Source: Hepsetus odoe (taxonomy: Eukaryota > Chordata > Actinopteri > Characiformes > Hepsetidae). Taken from it: DNA of 64,000 nt. Of this stretch, positions 44,724 to 56,400 are shown piece by piece. Every line of letters begins with the position of its first letter. The first letter of the stretch is position 1. The stretch covers positions 23,365,361 to 23,429,360 of the forward strand of contig CM029380.1 of NCBI GenBank assembly GCA_017165825.1, read 5' to 3'. The notes below the pieces were generated by a model. The model was not told where the DNA came from. It searched no databases and saw nothing but the letters and a program-made list of their open reading frames with translations. Both the position numbers and the translations under genes were made by a program.

Positions 44724-45025
44724 TTTGGTCAAAAGTATATGGACACCCCACCATCACAGCTATGAGTGTGCTAGGTATCTCATTCCAAAGCAATAGGCAT
44801 TAATATGGTTGCCCTCTCTGTTGTTATAAAGGGAGGACATTTTTGACTTTTCACTTTTTGTGTCGGTCAAGGTTCAGTTGGAAGTGGAGTCATGCAAGGA
44901 TGTTGGACGACAAGGCCAGGTTCATGATCTTCATTCAAGTTCATCCCAAAGTGTGTCCAGATTTACTGAGGTTAGGTCCCAGGAGTTCCCCTACATTAAA
45001 CACATCAACTGATCTTTCAGTCTCA
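44724..45025 (+). mobile_element. MITE with ggtcaaaagtatatggacacc end
   Basis: The left end resembles a widespread fish MITE terminus (gaccaaaagtatgtggacac type). Inner words ggatgttggacgacaaggcc and ttcatcccaaagtgt also fit such elements. Its right end is replaced by MITE-T at about 45030. Confidence 0.6.
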
Positions 45026-45029
45026 ATAT

Positions 45030-45525
45030 TGTGCTTCCAAAGAGACAGAATCTCTTGTATTTTTAATGTGATGTTTAAGAGCAGTTCTCCAGATCTTCCT
45101 GAAGGACAGTGTTTCTGTCTCTCATTTTCAGTCCAGTCTCTGTACCTGAGCAGTTCTCCAGATCTTCCTGAAGGACAGTGTTGTTGTCTCTCATGTTCAG
45201 TCCAGTCTCTGTACCTGAGCAGTTTGATAGTTCTGTGTTGGTTAATCCACACAGTGATCTACGTCTGAACCTTCAAGCAGAACAAAGTGTAACTTAAGAC
45301 ATGAAGCAGTGAAGAACCAGTGCAGATGATTCCAGATGATCAGGTGATTTGTTTATTGCTGAACGTTGAGTGGTTGGAACCCCTTTATCTAGAACCTTGT
45401 ATCTTTAGTATCATAGTCAAACATTTGCTCCCATGGTTTTCATTTAACATGACAAAGACGTACTGAAAGACACGAGTGGGTTTTTGCATCAACAAGAGTG
45501 ATTCCCAAGCAAAATAAAGTCCTCT
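45030..45525 (+). mobile_element. MITE-T copy 2
   Basis: Collinear with 364-865. cttgtatttttaatgtgatg matches copy 3 (cttgtattttgaatgtgttg). The ttctccagatcttcctgaag unit is duplicated at a 68 bp period, then a long shared tail runs to gattcccaagcaaaataaag. Confidence 0.65.
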
Positions 45526-46030
45526 TGCTGCATAATCACCTGAATATAAACAGAGCGAGTTGGTTGAGGAAGCCTGGGTCCATGTGGAGACCTTTAACCA
45601 CTGGTCTGGGTGCGTATCTGCTGCATTTACAGCTTCTTGTAATCCAGCACAGCTGCGGCTCTTTGGCTCTACAGCCAGTGGCTCCAGCCCGGGCAGATGC
45701 CCACAGCTGCCCCCGTGACAAACATGTGTATTAAAAGCAGAGGAAGGAATTGATTTAGCAGCATTGTGGTGGACGCTGCCATGGTGGGCCATTTAGCAAA
45801 ATGATCATACGGCAGATAGCTGCTTATCTGGCCTTGCTTCAGCCATGCAGGAGAGATAGGGAGCCCTAAGGTCTTTGGGGAGTGCAAAGCTGAGGCCAGT
45901 CGATACTCAGACATTGCGGCAACTACAAACCACTCAGAGCTCTAAAGCATGATCAATAAATAGATATGTCAACCTTAGTTCTATACTGTGGAAAAACAGA
46001 GCGTTGAATAGAGAGAAAGCGGTGGAGGAT
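45526..46030. other. unique non-coding stretch
   Basis: Nothing recognised. The frames on both strands at 45385-45792 have no domain. Confidence 0.5.
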
Positions 46031-46063
46031 GGGGAGGGAGGGTGGTGGTGGGGGGGGGGGGGG
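46031..46063 (+). repeat. G-rich run, strong G-quadruplex candidate
   Basis: ggggagggagggtggtgg is followed by a tract of about 14 G. Four or more G-runs with one-base loops are available on the plus strand. Confidence 0.85.
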
Positions 46064-47706
46064 CTGCTGTGTGCAGACTAATAGTGTTTTTATACAACTT
46101 CATTCACTTCAGCTTCAGTTACCAAACTGGATCTCAATGTAATTGTACAGACCGAGCACCGGCCCGGTTCAGCCACCTTAAATTTCATCACTGTTAAAAC
46201 GAAACCTTGGAAAAAATAAAGTTTCAAATATCCGTGGACATTGATATTTTCCCCAAATTTCCAGGACACCCGTAAAGATGGTCAAAAAATCTCCTAAAAT
46301 TCTAAATAAATTCTATCATTTGTGCACATTCAATTGGTCTTGCCAATTTACCTTAGCCTAATCCTATAGCACCCCGCCCTGGTTTGGGAGTGTCCCGTCC
46401 CACACAAATTTGTGTTTTTCCTGATCTAACACACCCAGCTGAGCCCAGGAAGGGCTTGTTAATGAGCCAAATTTGTGTGTTAAAGGAGGGAAAACTCTAA
46501 AACATGAAATAGAAATGATTGAAAAAAATATGAAATCAATAATGAAACTTTCATTTTGGTTTAAAACGTTTCTTTTTTGAGGTTAAGACCCATCCAACAT
46601 TAGGATTCAGGATTTGTTTGGTTCTTCTTGGGAATCACTGTTTGGTAGCACATTACTGAAGGGCACCATTCACACAAGCCTTTGATGTTACCTAGGTAAC
46701 ACTTTAATGAAGGATAGTGTTTCTGAAAGCATCTTCATAAGTTTTTTTATAGAAACCAACAGACATTTATAAAGGCTTATTCCAACAAACACCCACCGTC
46801 GTTACGTTTTCTTGGGTGAACCCGATGCGAGTGATGCTAGTCAGAAAAAAACCTTCACGTATGTCTTGGTCCTTCATCGGTTGTTCTAAAAGGTTTATTG
46901 GGATGCCTTGTAGCCTCGTGAGCCTTAAGTGAGGTCCTGTTCACACTGACGTCCGAATCAAGCGTCTGTAGTATCAGGTGAGGAAAGATCTAACACCGAA
47001 TGTTTTTGGGGTCTGGCTTTAATGACTTGTGTTCCGATGGCATCAAAACACTGCGGCTTTTTTCTTGACGTCAGTGTCTGCCAGAATCCCTCAAAGCACA
47101 AAGAAAGCAACTTTATTTCCCATGCTGTTCATTTGACGTTCTGAAGGACCGGATGTGTCCCAGGAATGATCCCCAAATACCATCGTTCACAAACACGACC
47201 GTGTCTGATTAAACCCTCAATCACGCGCTGTTGAGACCTTCCTCCACTTCAACACACTGGGGTGTAAACACTTTCGACTGCCTGAATGACCACAATCACA
47301 GCTACGATCTGGCCTGCAGGTGATAAGTAGGGGTGAACGCACACGAACGTAATGTCATAATGAAGACGAACAAAATGCAAAGGTCACTCAGAGAGCGCTC
47401 GTTTATCCAGGATTCGGTCCCGAAGTGTCCTTCAAACCACTTTAGAAATGTCGTAAATGTCTAATTGTTATAGCAGTGCAGTGAAAAGGGCCGTGTTGGA
47501 ATAAGAGTTTGTCATCAACGTCTTATTTTATGTGTCATATGTCACAGATGATGCACCCCGTGGGCTAAAAATACTCTAAAATATGCACAGGATGAATTCA
47601 TGCTGTATATTTGTCCACTGTTTCCCTGGTCGAGATGGACTCTCCAGCAAGCTTAGTTTATTAATGTACACAGAAACCCAGCTACAGTAGAACTGCAGGA
47701 TGTTTA
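46064..47706. other. unique non-coding stretch
   Basis: A perfect 14 bp palindrome gttacctaggtaac lies at 46687-46700. No gene or repeat family recognised in 1.6 kb. Confidence 0.45.
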
Positions 47707-47741
47707 ACACACACACACACACACACACGCATACACACACA
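47707..47741 (+). repeat. (CA)n microsatellite
   Basis: About 15 ca units with two interruptions. Confidence 0.95.
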
Positions 47742-48310
47742 TCCTTGTCTGACCCCACTGTCTCGCTGTTGCTCCCCCACTGAGCGCGTGCGGTCCACTC
47801 TCTTGGCCCCTCCTCCTTCTCCTCCGCAGGAAGCTGCTACCTGTCTTCCTGTGTGCACACAATCTGAGCTGACAGGTTAAGTGGTTTACGTCTCCTCAGG
47901 GGCTGTTAATATGGCAGACAGGCCTGAATTTCAAATGCTCCTGCTTTTCTGCTTGAGGGGAGACAGAAAAAGCCCCGGTGCTGATGGCGAGGGGGTAACA
48001 GTGTGGGACCCACCCAGTGGACACACGACTTCTTCTGATTCAGGTGTGATTAACGCCATCGATAACCCTGTATTGGTTTTTAGAGGGGAAAGTCTCCCGG
48101 GACTGGTTTGTAACGTTGGATGTGGCCATCTGACCTGGAAAATCATCTGTAAACTATTGCTTCTTCACGATGTGTAGAGCTAGCTGGTTGACAACATGGT
48201 AATATAGTAAAAAATGACCCTCAGCAAACGAAGAAGATTACAGTTCCTCGGCTACAGTGTAACGCAGCACAGCTTTGGAGAAGCAAAACAAGCCGGAGGC
48301 TGATTTGCGG
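47742..48310. other. unique non-coding stretch
   Basis: Frames 47881-48177 (plus) and 47931-48146 (minus) overlap and neither shows a domain. Confidence 0.5.
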
Positions 48311-48500
48311 CGAATTGGCCTTTGATGGCTCAGCTGCAGACCAAGAGGTTGCAGGTTCAAGCCTGGCTCTATTCTATCCCCAGCATCATTTGAGCCCCTG
48401 AGCAAGACCCTTGACTCCAAGTAGTTCCAGGGAGACCTTGTCATTAGATAACGTCCATCACTCTGGATAATAGGGTCTGTAAAACACTCTAAATGTAAAT
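48311..48500 (+). mobile_element. SINE-C relative with different tRNA-like head
   Basis: The head ggctcagctgcagaccaag with B box gcaggttcaagcc differs from other SINE-C copies. The middle (ctgagcaagacccttgac) and end (ctctggataatag..aaatgtaaatg) are the SINE-C layout. Confidence 0.7.
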
Positions 48501-49072
48501 GAACTGTTCAGAGATGATTTCGGAGAAACTCTGACACCTCCCAGATGCCCGACGGACATCAAGCAGGTTAAATATCTGGACATGTTGGTGAAGCCACACC
48601 GTATGGTGTGAAAAGTGGGACCTGGTTTTGAGGCAGTAATGAGCTACAGCCAAAAAAAGTGTAGAAAACGGGGTGAGGAGGACCCCTAAGGAGGAGTTTA
48701 TTTCTCAATATCATTTTCATTCTTTTTTTTTTCCAGGTCTCACACACGTTTGAGTCTTTCGTGTTGGTGTTGAGCAGGTTCATGACTCTGTGAAGATTCC
48801 AGCTTCCAGCTTGGAGATTTGTTTTTCGTTGAAAGGAAGGAAACTGACACAAACCCACATTGGCAGGGACAAAAAAAATCTAAAAGGTTTTAATCTGAAA
48901 GCTGATAAGAGAGACAAAAAGAATCATATGATCCCAGTAACAACGATTCAGGGTCACCAGACATTCCAAAAAATCGTGTTTGGAAGACTCCTTAGAACCA
49001 TTTTGTTCCCTAAAGAACCTTTCAATAAACTCATTGTGCAACATGACTGCATGACTGTGATGTGTAAAGTGT
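48501..49072. other. unique non-coding stretch
   Basis: Nothing recognised. Confidence 0.5.
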
Positions 49073-49248
49073 AAAGTGAAAGTGACTATTCTTCTCATTG
49101 TTAAACAAGGCACACAAGGAACCACAAAGACATTCAACCTCTACTTTTCACCCACATGCACCGTGCAGCAGGGGGCAGCACCCGGGGAGCAGTGACGGAG
49201 AAAGTACCTTGCTCGAGGGTATCTCAGGGCAACCTACTGGTCTGGGAA
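49073..49248 (-). mobile_element. SINE-A, head-truncated
   Basis: Tail aaagtgaaagtgac to aacctactggtctggga. The B box and head are absent. Confidence 0.85.
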
Positions 49249-49327
49249 AGTGAGCTTTCTCAAAATGAAGTTTAATAGGTGTCAGAAAGTCTTAAACGTA
49301 TTCTAGGCTGATATTAACACCTTACAG

Positions 49328-49460
49328 TGTGGTGATGCAGTGGAACGTGTTTGCTCAGCGAGAAGGTCGTGGGTTCAGTTCCCATCCTGGCTTCTGTGTG
49401 TGTGGAGTGTGCATATCTGAGTGTGCTTCCTCTGGTTGCTTCACTTTGCCCCCACTTTCC
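49328..49460 (+). mobile_element. SINE-B, 5' part
   Basis: A tRNA-like head (ggtgatgcagtggaac, B box gggttcagttccc) is followed by a tg-rich middle and cttcctctggttgcttc. The 3' end is missing. Confidence 0.55.
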
Positions 49461-49773
49461 AAAGACGGGGTCCAGCAACCGTGTTTGGGATAAGTGACTC
49501 AAACAATGGGCGGATGTTTCTCTGTTTGAAACAAGTGGAACATTCTGTGGTGCAAAAACTTTGAGTCAATACTATGTTCAATAACACAATAACAGTTATT
49601 TCCCTTTTATTGTTTGCACAGTCTGGATTGGTGGAAAAACAGAGTTTTCTCAAGTTTGACATCAAAACAGAAGGTTCTATTGCTATCACAAATAAAACCG
49701 TGTTAATAACCAATGTAATACATATGTTATTACATATGAACAGCTGCAAAGGAACAACAAATCAGCTGTACAA
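49461..49773. other. unique AT-rich stretch
   Basis: Nothing recognised. Confidence 0.5.
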
Positions 49774-50006
49774 CACTTGTGGCCTACTGGTTATGGAATA
49801 CGGCTCATAATCAGAAGGTCGTGGATTTGATTCCCAGGCCATTAGGTTGTTCGGAGGTATCCTTGAGCAAGGTACCGTCCCCATCACTGCTCCCTTGGTG
49901 CAGGGTATGGCTGCTTATTGCTGCATGGTGTGTGGGGGTGAAAGGCAGGGGATGCATTTCATTGTGATTCACAGTGTTTCATAACGACAAGTCATTTTCA
50001 CTTTTG
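49774..50006 (+). mobile_element. SINE-A, near full length
   Basis: Head (ttgtggcctactggttatgg), B box (ggatttgattccc), gagcaaggtaccgtcccc and tail (gtcattttcactttt) are present. It joins directly to a LINE-R 3' end. Confidence 0.9.
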
Positions 50007-50007
50007 G

Positions 50008-50034
50008 ACAATCTGCTGTGGCGACCCCTAAATG
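50008..50034 (+). mobile_element. LINE-R terminal 3' scrap
   Basis: aatctgctgtggcgacccct is the last segment of the LINE-R 3' UTR, as also seen at 16246-16256 and 27541-27560. Confidence 0.6.
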
Positions 50035-50107
50035 GATGGAGATGGAGATGGAGATGGAGATGGAGATGGAGATGGAGATGGAGATGGAGATGGAGAAGAA
50101 GAAGAAG
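50032..50107 (+). repeat. (GGAGAT)n hexanucleotide array, then (GAA)n
   Basis: About ten ggagat units follow the LINE-R scrap without a gap, and the array ends in gaagaagaagaag. Confidence 0.95.
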
Positions 50108-50754
50108 CAACAGCTGTGGACTTTGTGGGCTCAAGTAGTTCACTTCCCTCTTTTCATAACTGCAGATGTGACGATTCTGCTATTTCAGCTTCACATCCCA
50201 AAGGCGCAGTAATGCCATATTAAAAAGGTGAAAATCAGTGTTTTTCCCTGAGAGCATCCAGCAGTCGGATGGAGGGAGGGCGTGGCAGCGGTGGAGCCTG
50301 TACTGATTGAGCGCAGAGAGTGAGAGAGCAGGTCAAATGCAAAGCAAACACTCAGACGGCAGCTCCAAAGGGGGGCTGGGGGGGATTCCATCAGCCTGAC
50401 AGCTCCCTTCTGCAGGAGAAGAGTTAATTGCTGAGGGACTTGAACAGCCTCGCCATCCATCAACACACAAACCCCCTCCAGTGCCAGGGAGGCCAAATAC
50501 AGGGCACATCTCCGCCTCTGCCACTGCCAAGTAACCTTCAGACAAAATGGCTGGTGCTTGAAGCTTCTTCCGAGAATGGAGCAGCAGGACTTTCTGGCGC
50601 CAACAATGGCTGAAGCTCAACGCCGGCTGGGGATTGGTCAGCGGCTGGCAATGCGATCATGTTTATCGTGATAAATTCCATTTTGATGCTTTTCTCAGTG
50701 TGTCTTGATGACAATCTGCTTAGATTATTGATAAAAATAAATAATGATAATCTG
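50108..50754. other. unique non-coding stretch
   Basis: Several overlapping frames on both strands (50191-50620) have no recognisable domain. Confidence 0.5.
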
Positions 50755-51515
50755 CTTCTTCTTCTTTGTCTTTCGTCGGCTCTCGTTTAAGGGTCGCCAC
50801 AATGGATCAGCTGTATCCACTTCTTCGGGACCTCTGAATCTTCCACCTTCGAACCGACCACCTGCATGTCCTCTCTCACCACGTCCATAAACCTGCTCTT
50901 TGGTCTTCCTCTTCTCCTCTTTCCTGGCAGCTCCATCTTCAACATCCTCCTCCCGATATAATCCTCATCTCTCCTCTGGACACGTCCAAACCAAACGCAA
51001 CCTCACTTCTCTAACTTTGTCTCCAAAACATCCAACCTGATCTGTCCCTCTAATGTATTCGTTTCTAATCCTGTCCACACCCAACGAACATCTCAGCATC
51101 TTTAGCTCTGACACCTCCAGCTCTGCCTCCCGTCTCCAACCCGTACAACATAGCTGGTCTCACTACTGTCCTGTTAACCTTCCCTTTTGCTCTCGTTGGT
51201 GCCCGTCTGTCAGAAAACACTACTGTCCCTCTTCTACACCCATTCCAACCTGCCTGGACTCTCTTCTTCACCTCTCTTCCACACACGCCATTTTTCTGAT
51301 CTGTTGACCCAAGTATTTAAACTCCTCCACCTTTGTCACCTCTACTCCCTCCATCCTCATCACTCCACTTTTCTCCCTTTCATTCACACTCATGTATTCT
51401 GTCTTTGACCTACTCACTTCCATTCCTCTCCTCTCCAGAGCAGATCTCCATCTCTCCAGGTTCTCCTCAGGCTGCTCCCTACTCTCACTACAGATCACAA
51501 TATCATCAGCAAGTG
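50755..51515 (-). pseudogene. LINE-R, longest fragment: RT active site to 3' end
   Basis: From 51515 downward the minus strand reads LADDIVICSESREQPEENL (RT active-site motif), MEVSRSKTEYMSVNER and VEEFKYLGQQIRK. A frame change follows, then KRVQAGWNG, VVRPAMLYGLET, RDEDYIGRRMLK and MDVVREDMQVVG. A 3' UTR with cattgtggcgaccc and a gaagaagaag tail completes it. Several frameshifts inactivate it. The upstream RT fingers and endonuclease domain are missing (5' truncation at about 51515). Confidence 0.9.
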
Positions 51516-51906
51516 TATAAAAGTTTATATAAAAAATAATAAAGTAAAATGATAATAATATTAATAATAACACCTGGTATGTGGAGCACTTTTCATAAAT
51601 TTAGAAATACTTCAAATTTTACAACACATTATTATAGCAATTATTTTAAAAATGTTTCCTGTTATAAATAACTTCAGAAGATAAGGACAAAAGAAAACTT
51701 CTTAAGATAAATAAATATAAATACAAAGTGTATATAAAATGGTCAGAGCGAGTTATAATGTGAATAATAATGTATTAACAGAAAGCTCTGCTAAATAAAA
51801 AAAGTTTTAGCTGCTACTTAAAACTATTGTTTTTAATTTGTTTTTTAAATTTTGGTTTCCTGATAGATTTCCATCGGCAATGTGTTCCAAAGGATTGGCG
51901 CTTAAT
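51516..51906. other. unique AT-rich stretch
   Basis: Nothing recognised. Confidence 0.5.
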
Positions 51907-52160
51907 GGGTCAGTGGTGGTCTTGGTCTTCAGGGACTAGGTCTCAGGATCAGAAGGTCCTGGGTTTGAATCCTAGACCAGTAGGTTGCCCTGAGGTACAT
52001 TTCCTCAGCAAAGGTACCGTCCCCATCACTGCTCCCTCAGTGCTGGATACTCGCTGCCCCCTGCTGGACGGTGTGTGTGGGTTAAACACAGAGAATGTAT
52101 TTGGCTGTGTTTCACTCTGTGTTCTGTGTGTTCACAATGACTTTCACTTTCACTTTCACC
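51907..52160 (+). mobile_element. SINE-A, full length
   Basis: The head is somewhat decayed (gtcagtggtggtcttggtct). B box (gggtttgaatcc), ccctgctggacggtgtgtgtggg and a triple tail tttcactttcactttcacc are well kept. Confidence 0.9.
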
Positions 52161-52189
52161 TTCACCAAACTACTGCTTCTCCAGAGCTT

Positions 52190-52470
52190 ACTTTTAATTT
52201 TAGGATCTTCTTTCAGGAACGTCTGCTGATCTTAAGGTTCGATTTGGAGAAGTGTCAGGTTTAATGTATGACGGTGAAGATCCAAAAAAACAATCCTAAG
52301 GAAACTGCTCTGTGGTAATAGGGACTGCACTGAAAAGGGGAGAAATAAAACTTTGTCTTTTCAGGAAGCCTGGAGAACTGTTCCTCAACAGGACATTATA
52401 AACACAAAGGTCTGGGTTTTTGGCAACAATGAAGGCTGAAGACTTTTGCACAGGACTGTATATCACTTTT
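52190..52470 (-). mobile_element. MITE-T fragment with terminal motif
   Basis: The right end gacttttgcacaggactgtatat (52442-52464) is the complement of the gtgcaaaagtctt terminus. aggaagcctggagaactgttcctcaac matches the inner part of the family. Confidence 0.6.
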
Positions 52471-53269
52471 TAACCTTTACTCTTCATTAATGCACTCTAG
52501 TGAACATGATATAATTACACATATTGAGCGAATCAAATCCACCAGCCGGATGAAGAAAATATAAAGAACATTGCCTTAAAATCGTTTTCATTTTTTCATT
52601 TTTGTTTTAATATATTTTCTCAAAATTTGAGTTGCAACACTTTTGATTTGTTGTTTTTCTTTTTTTTTGGAGCCGCAGTTGAGCATCGATGCATTATTCA
52701 ATGTGGCGTGCTCATGTATCTCAAATATATTAATATTTTAAAAAGCAATTCATAAAAATCCACTGGAACCAGAGCTGCTGCTACACGCCGTCGTTTGGTG
52801 AGAGTATTGGTAATTTATGAAGTGTTAGCTCAGTCATCGTCTTCAGCGGTAAAGCGTAAACGCATATTGTTACAGTGAGCACACACAGCCAGGTTATCTC
52901 CGTGTTTACGTGATTGCTGATAATATAAGACGTGGGAGCAATGACTGGTAAGCTTCTAAGTGTCCAGGAAATTTAAAGACAACTGCTTCAGCCAACATTT
53001 TTCTGGGGCATTTTTCTAATGTTGCTTTTCTGGCAAGCCTTTACGCGAGAGTTCGCTGTGAGAATTTGAATGCATTCAGTGTCGAGAGCAGTTTGGTGAG
53101 GTTGGGTACTGAGGCTGGTTCGTTATTTTTAGGGTGCCCAGATCTGCCATACTGTTTATTGAAAGAAGTAAACTTGATTTAAAATCTTTAAACCATTACA
53201 AGAAGCTGGCAGATAAAGAAGGCCTGGCAAATGCGGCAATGAAGAAGAACAGGAGAGATCTACCACGGA
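52471..53269. other. unique AT-rich stretch
   Basis: Nothing recognised. Confidence 0.5.
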
Positions 53270-53292
53270 GAGGAAGAGAGAGAGAAGAGAGA

Positions 53293-53328
<36 letters not shown>

Positions 53329-53354
53329 GAAGAGAGAGAGGAAGAGAGAGAGAA
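53270..53354 (+). repeat. (GA)n-rich purine tract
   Basis: Imperfect ga/gga tract, purine-only on the plus strand. Confidence 0.9.
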
Positions 53355-53432
53355 TTGTTAGAGAACGAAGCCCAGCAGTCCTCTCAGCATGGTGTATGTG
53401 CCCGTCAGTGTCAGACTGAAGAACACACTTAA

Positions 53433-53490
53433 AACACACACACACACACACACACGCAACACACACACACACACACAACACACACACACA
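53433..53490 (+). repeat. (CA)n microsatellite
   Basis: Three ca runs separated by caacac and gcaac interruptions. Confidence 0.95.
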
Positions 53491-53660
53491 TTTCCTCTGT
53501 TGCTCTAGCCATGTCACTTCTGCTCTTGTTCTCTCTCTTTCTCGGTCCCGGTCTCCAAATGTCCACCAAACTCTGTCGTTGCTCAGCGCACCAAATGTTC
53601 AGCGCCGAAGTCAGTGCTAAAGAGTGTCAAAGGAGGACAGGCAGCTGAATCTGCAATCCA

Positions 53661-53661
53661 G

Positions 53662-53719
<58 letters not shown>
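53661..53719 (+). repeat. (GA)n microsatellite
   Basis: About 27 ga units, the third simple repeat within 450 bp. Confidence 0.95.
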
Positions 53720-53724
<5 letters not shown>

Positions 53725-54559
53725 TTCCAAATGCTGATTGTGAAGCATACCAGGCCTGTTGGTACCGTGGTGAAGGTCATTAGGAAGTGCTATTACGAGG
53801 CAGAAGAGGAAGAAGAAGATGTCTCCCCTCCACCAGGGGCACTCTAGCCTCCTCGTAATGGCATTAGATTGCTGCTATCATCTTTATTCATTTTCCCCAT
53901 TCTCTCATATTGAGCTAATTAAACTGTACGGAGTCCAGAAATCAAGGACAACAGTGTGATTTATCTTTCTCCGCGACTTCTGGACAGATTCATCATCGGC
54001 GGTCGTCGGAGGAACAGCCCTCGGCTGAATATCAATGAGAAGTCATGGCAGGCCTTAGTGGCCGCCAGTGAAGGAACCGAGGTAGGCCAGAATATTTCAG
54101 ACACGCATCTGACCTCAAGTGTCATTGCATAAACCCAAACCTTTAATTCATGCGCCGATACGCCCTGAGTCCGCGTCGGGCGTATAAAAGCGAGCCCATC
54201 AGACGGCGGAGGCTAAAAATGTGCTCAGACATTTGGAGGATGTAGCATGAACGTTTTGGAGCATATATTGACCACCTCACGTTTGATCTTCTGTCTCCTT
54301 TTGGTTTGTCCTCCGAAAAGAAACAACTAAATTATTCCATTTCTGCTGAGCTCCATCTCTTCAATTTCTTGGCAACACAGAAAACAACTGCTCGGTCTAA
54401 TGGGAGGCCTCCTGAGCCGGCCTTCAGATCTCGGTTCTCCTCAGTTGTTTTCATGTTTTTAGGAATGTTATCCTTTGGAGTTTGACTGTGTTTTGTCATT
54501 CATGATGTAAGTGAGTTGTTTTTTCTTGTTTTTTGAGTCTTGGTTTCTCTCAGTGATTC
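53720..54559. other. unique stretch, candidate constrained or promoter-like DNA
   Basis: Inverted words attacgagg (53792-53800) and cctcgtaat (53851-53859) flank a cccct-ccacc-agggg mini-hairpin (53825-53839). Downstream, TATAAAAG (54183-54190) sits in a GC-rich flank. No exon with a recognisable product follows. Confidence 0.3.
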
Positions 54560-55400
54560 CTCTTTAGAATCTGAAGGAGTCCTACACTTTGGTTCCTCTC
54601 TGATGTTCTTACCCATGGTTCTTTAATGATATCTTGAAGTCTATGATAATCTTCAGCTACTGTCCAGTGACTCAGACTTAATAATTCCTCTGTATTTGAG
54701 TCCAGACTAAAGACGTATTTGTTTAGTCAGGCTTTTAGTAATTCATTTTCCAAATTTTTTATTTATAATTACAAGGTGCAGATCCAGGGGTTCATGGATA
54801 CAGAGGATTACAGTAAACTGGGATGTTGGTGCTGCACACCAGTCTCATGGGATCACTCAGGTGTTTTGATGGGGTGTGGGGGGACGCCAGTGTCTCAGGG
54901 TGTCTCGTGTCGGTTCTGTCCTTTCTGGTCAGGCTGTAAGATCAGGTTTTCCAGAGTCTCAGTACTGCACTTTATAAACGGCGAATGAACACTGTGAGTC
55001 CAAAACAGATCTAATTTCTTTCTCTCTGTTTGAGATGGACGGCTGTCCAACACCTGCTCGGTGGACAACTTATGCATTTCCAGAAACCAAAGGCTTCAGC
55101 CAAGTCCACTAGGGCTTCTGATTACCAGCTAATTTCCCACTGAGCTGGTGAAACTACTATCATCAGATTTCTCTCCTCACCTGAACTTAGAGCAGCTCCA
55201 TCAGACTGGATCATCTGCAGGAGCTGCTGCCATTAAGATCAACAAAAGCTCCGCTCACACAGACAGAAGGAGTTTTTCCTTGACTCCGTTACCCTCGGCT
55301 GACCCAACTGGGGCTCGACTGATTCTTGTAAAGCTGCTTTTGTGACAACAACGGGTTGTAAATAGCGCCATAAATACAACTGACTTGACTTGGATTTGTA
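54560..55400 (+). pseudogene. L2-like LINE remnant, ORF2 C-terminus and 3' end
   Basis: The codons 54689-54736 read SVFESRLKTYLFSQAF, matching the C-terminal block of L2-like fish LINE ORF2 proteins. A stop follows some codons later. Near 55327 the tail gtaaagctgcttttgtgacaac and a cataaatacaactgacttga end resemble the usual 3' terminus of such elements. The RT domain is absent. Confidence 0.5.
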
Positions 55401-55859
55401 TCTTCTTTGAGTCTTGCCCTCCATGCCTTCTGCTTTTTGCTTTTAAGAGTCTTGAATCTTCTTGTATGGTTCGGGTGATGTTGCAGCTTTGTTTCACCAA
55501 CAGGAACCGGACATTGCAAACCAGGTTTGGGTAACTGGACTGGAGATTTCTGACCAAAAACACCATTGCCAGAACCTGAAAAGTCATTTCTTCCACCAAC
55601 AGTTGTTTTTTTGAGCAGGTTCTATGACAGCATCAGGTGGTACTGTCATTGTGTCCTGCTTATTTCCACTGTGTAGCCCATCCCATCCTCCATTGATTCC
55701 TTGGTTATAATGGGTAGGACAAAAAATGGTGGAAAGGTTCAAAGAATCCTGAATGAATTGGTTCAATAGCTATTTGCTGGTGGTAGTAAAAGTGTTGCAT
55801 CTCATTTGTGTCTTTTCAATGTGTTTCTAACATGGAGAAATGGGACAATGATCCCAGAA
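55401..55859. other. unique non-coding stretch
   Basis: Nothing recognised. Confidence 0.5.
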
Positions 55860-56400
55860 GACCATCTCCATTGGATTTATCATTTTGAGTTTGTTTTACA
55901 AGAAAATACAAGGATGGACTACAAAGCTTCTGAAAGAAGAACTTTGGAACGTTCTTCAAGAACCCTGAAGAACTATTCCTGAAGATGACTTAAAGACATT
56001 TATGGCACTTAGCAGACGCTCTTATCCAGAGCGACTTCCATGTCCTAATTACAGGGACAGTCCCTGGAGCCACTCAGGGTTAAGGGTCTTGCTCAGGGAT
56101 CCAGTGGTGGTAGTGCTAGAGGTGGGATTCGAACCTGGGACCTCTTGAGCCACAGGTCTATAGGCAAGCAGTTGTAACCACTAGACCACCACTATCCTGA
56201 AAGAAATGCGCCCAGCCAAGAAAGCTGAAGCGAAGAAGAATATCGGTAGCTAAAACCAAATACTGGACTTTACCACTGTAAACTCTCTTGGTGTTTAGAG
56301 GACTTACACGCAGGTTACACAAATCACCTGCACAACAAAAATGAAGAAATGAGGCTGCTCCTAGACTTTTGCACAATATTTTTATGCAATCTTTGATAAT
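55860..56400 (+). mobile_element. Tc1/mariner-type remnant interrupted by SINE-C
   Basis: gaagaactattcctgaagatgacttaaaga (55968-55995) is the complement of the word at 38820-38850. ctagacttttgcacaatatt (56362) recalls the terminal motif. A SINE-C occupies 55996-56197 between them. Confidence 0.55.
55996..56197 (-). mobile_element. SINE-C, full length, inside a DNA transposon remnant
   Basis: gcacttagcagacgctcttatcc to accactagaccaccactatcc, complete with B box ggattcgaacctggg. Confidence 0.9.
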
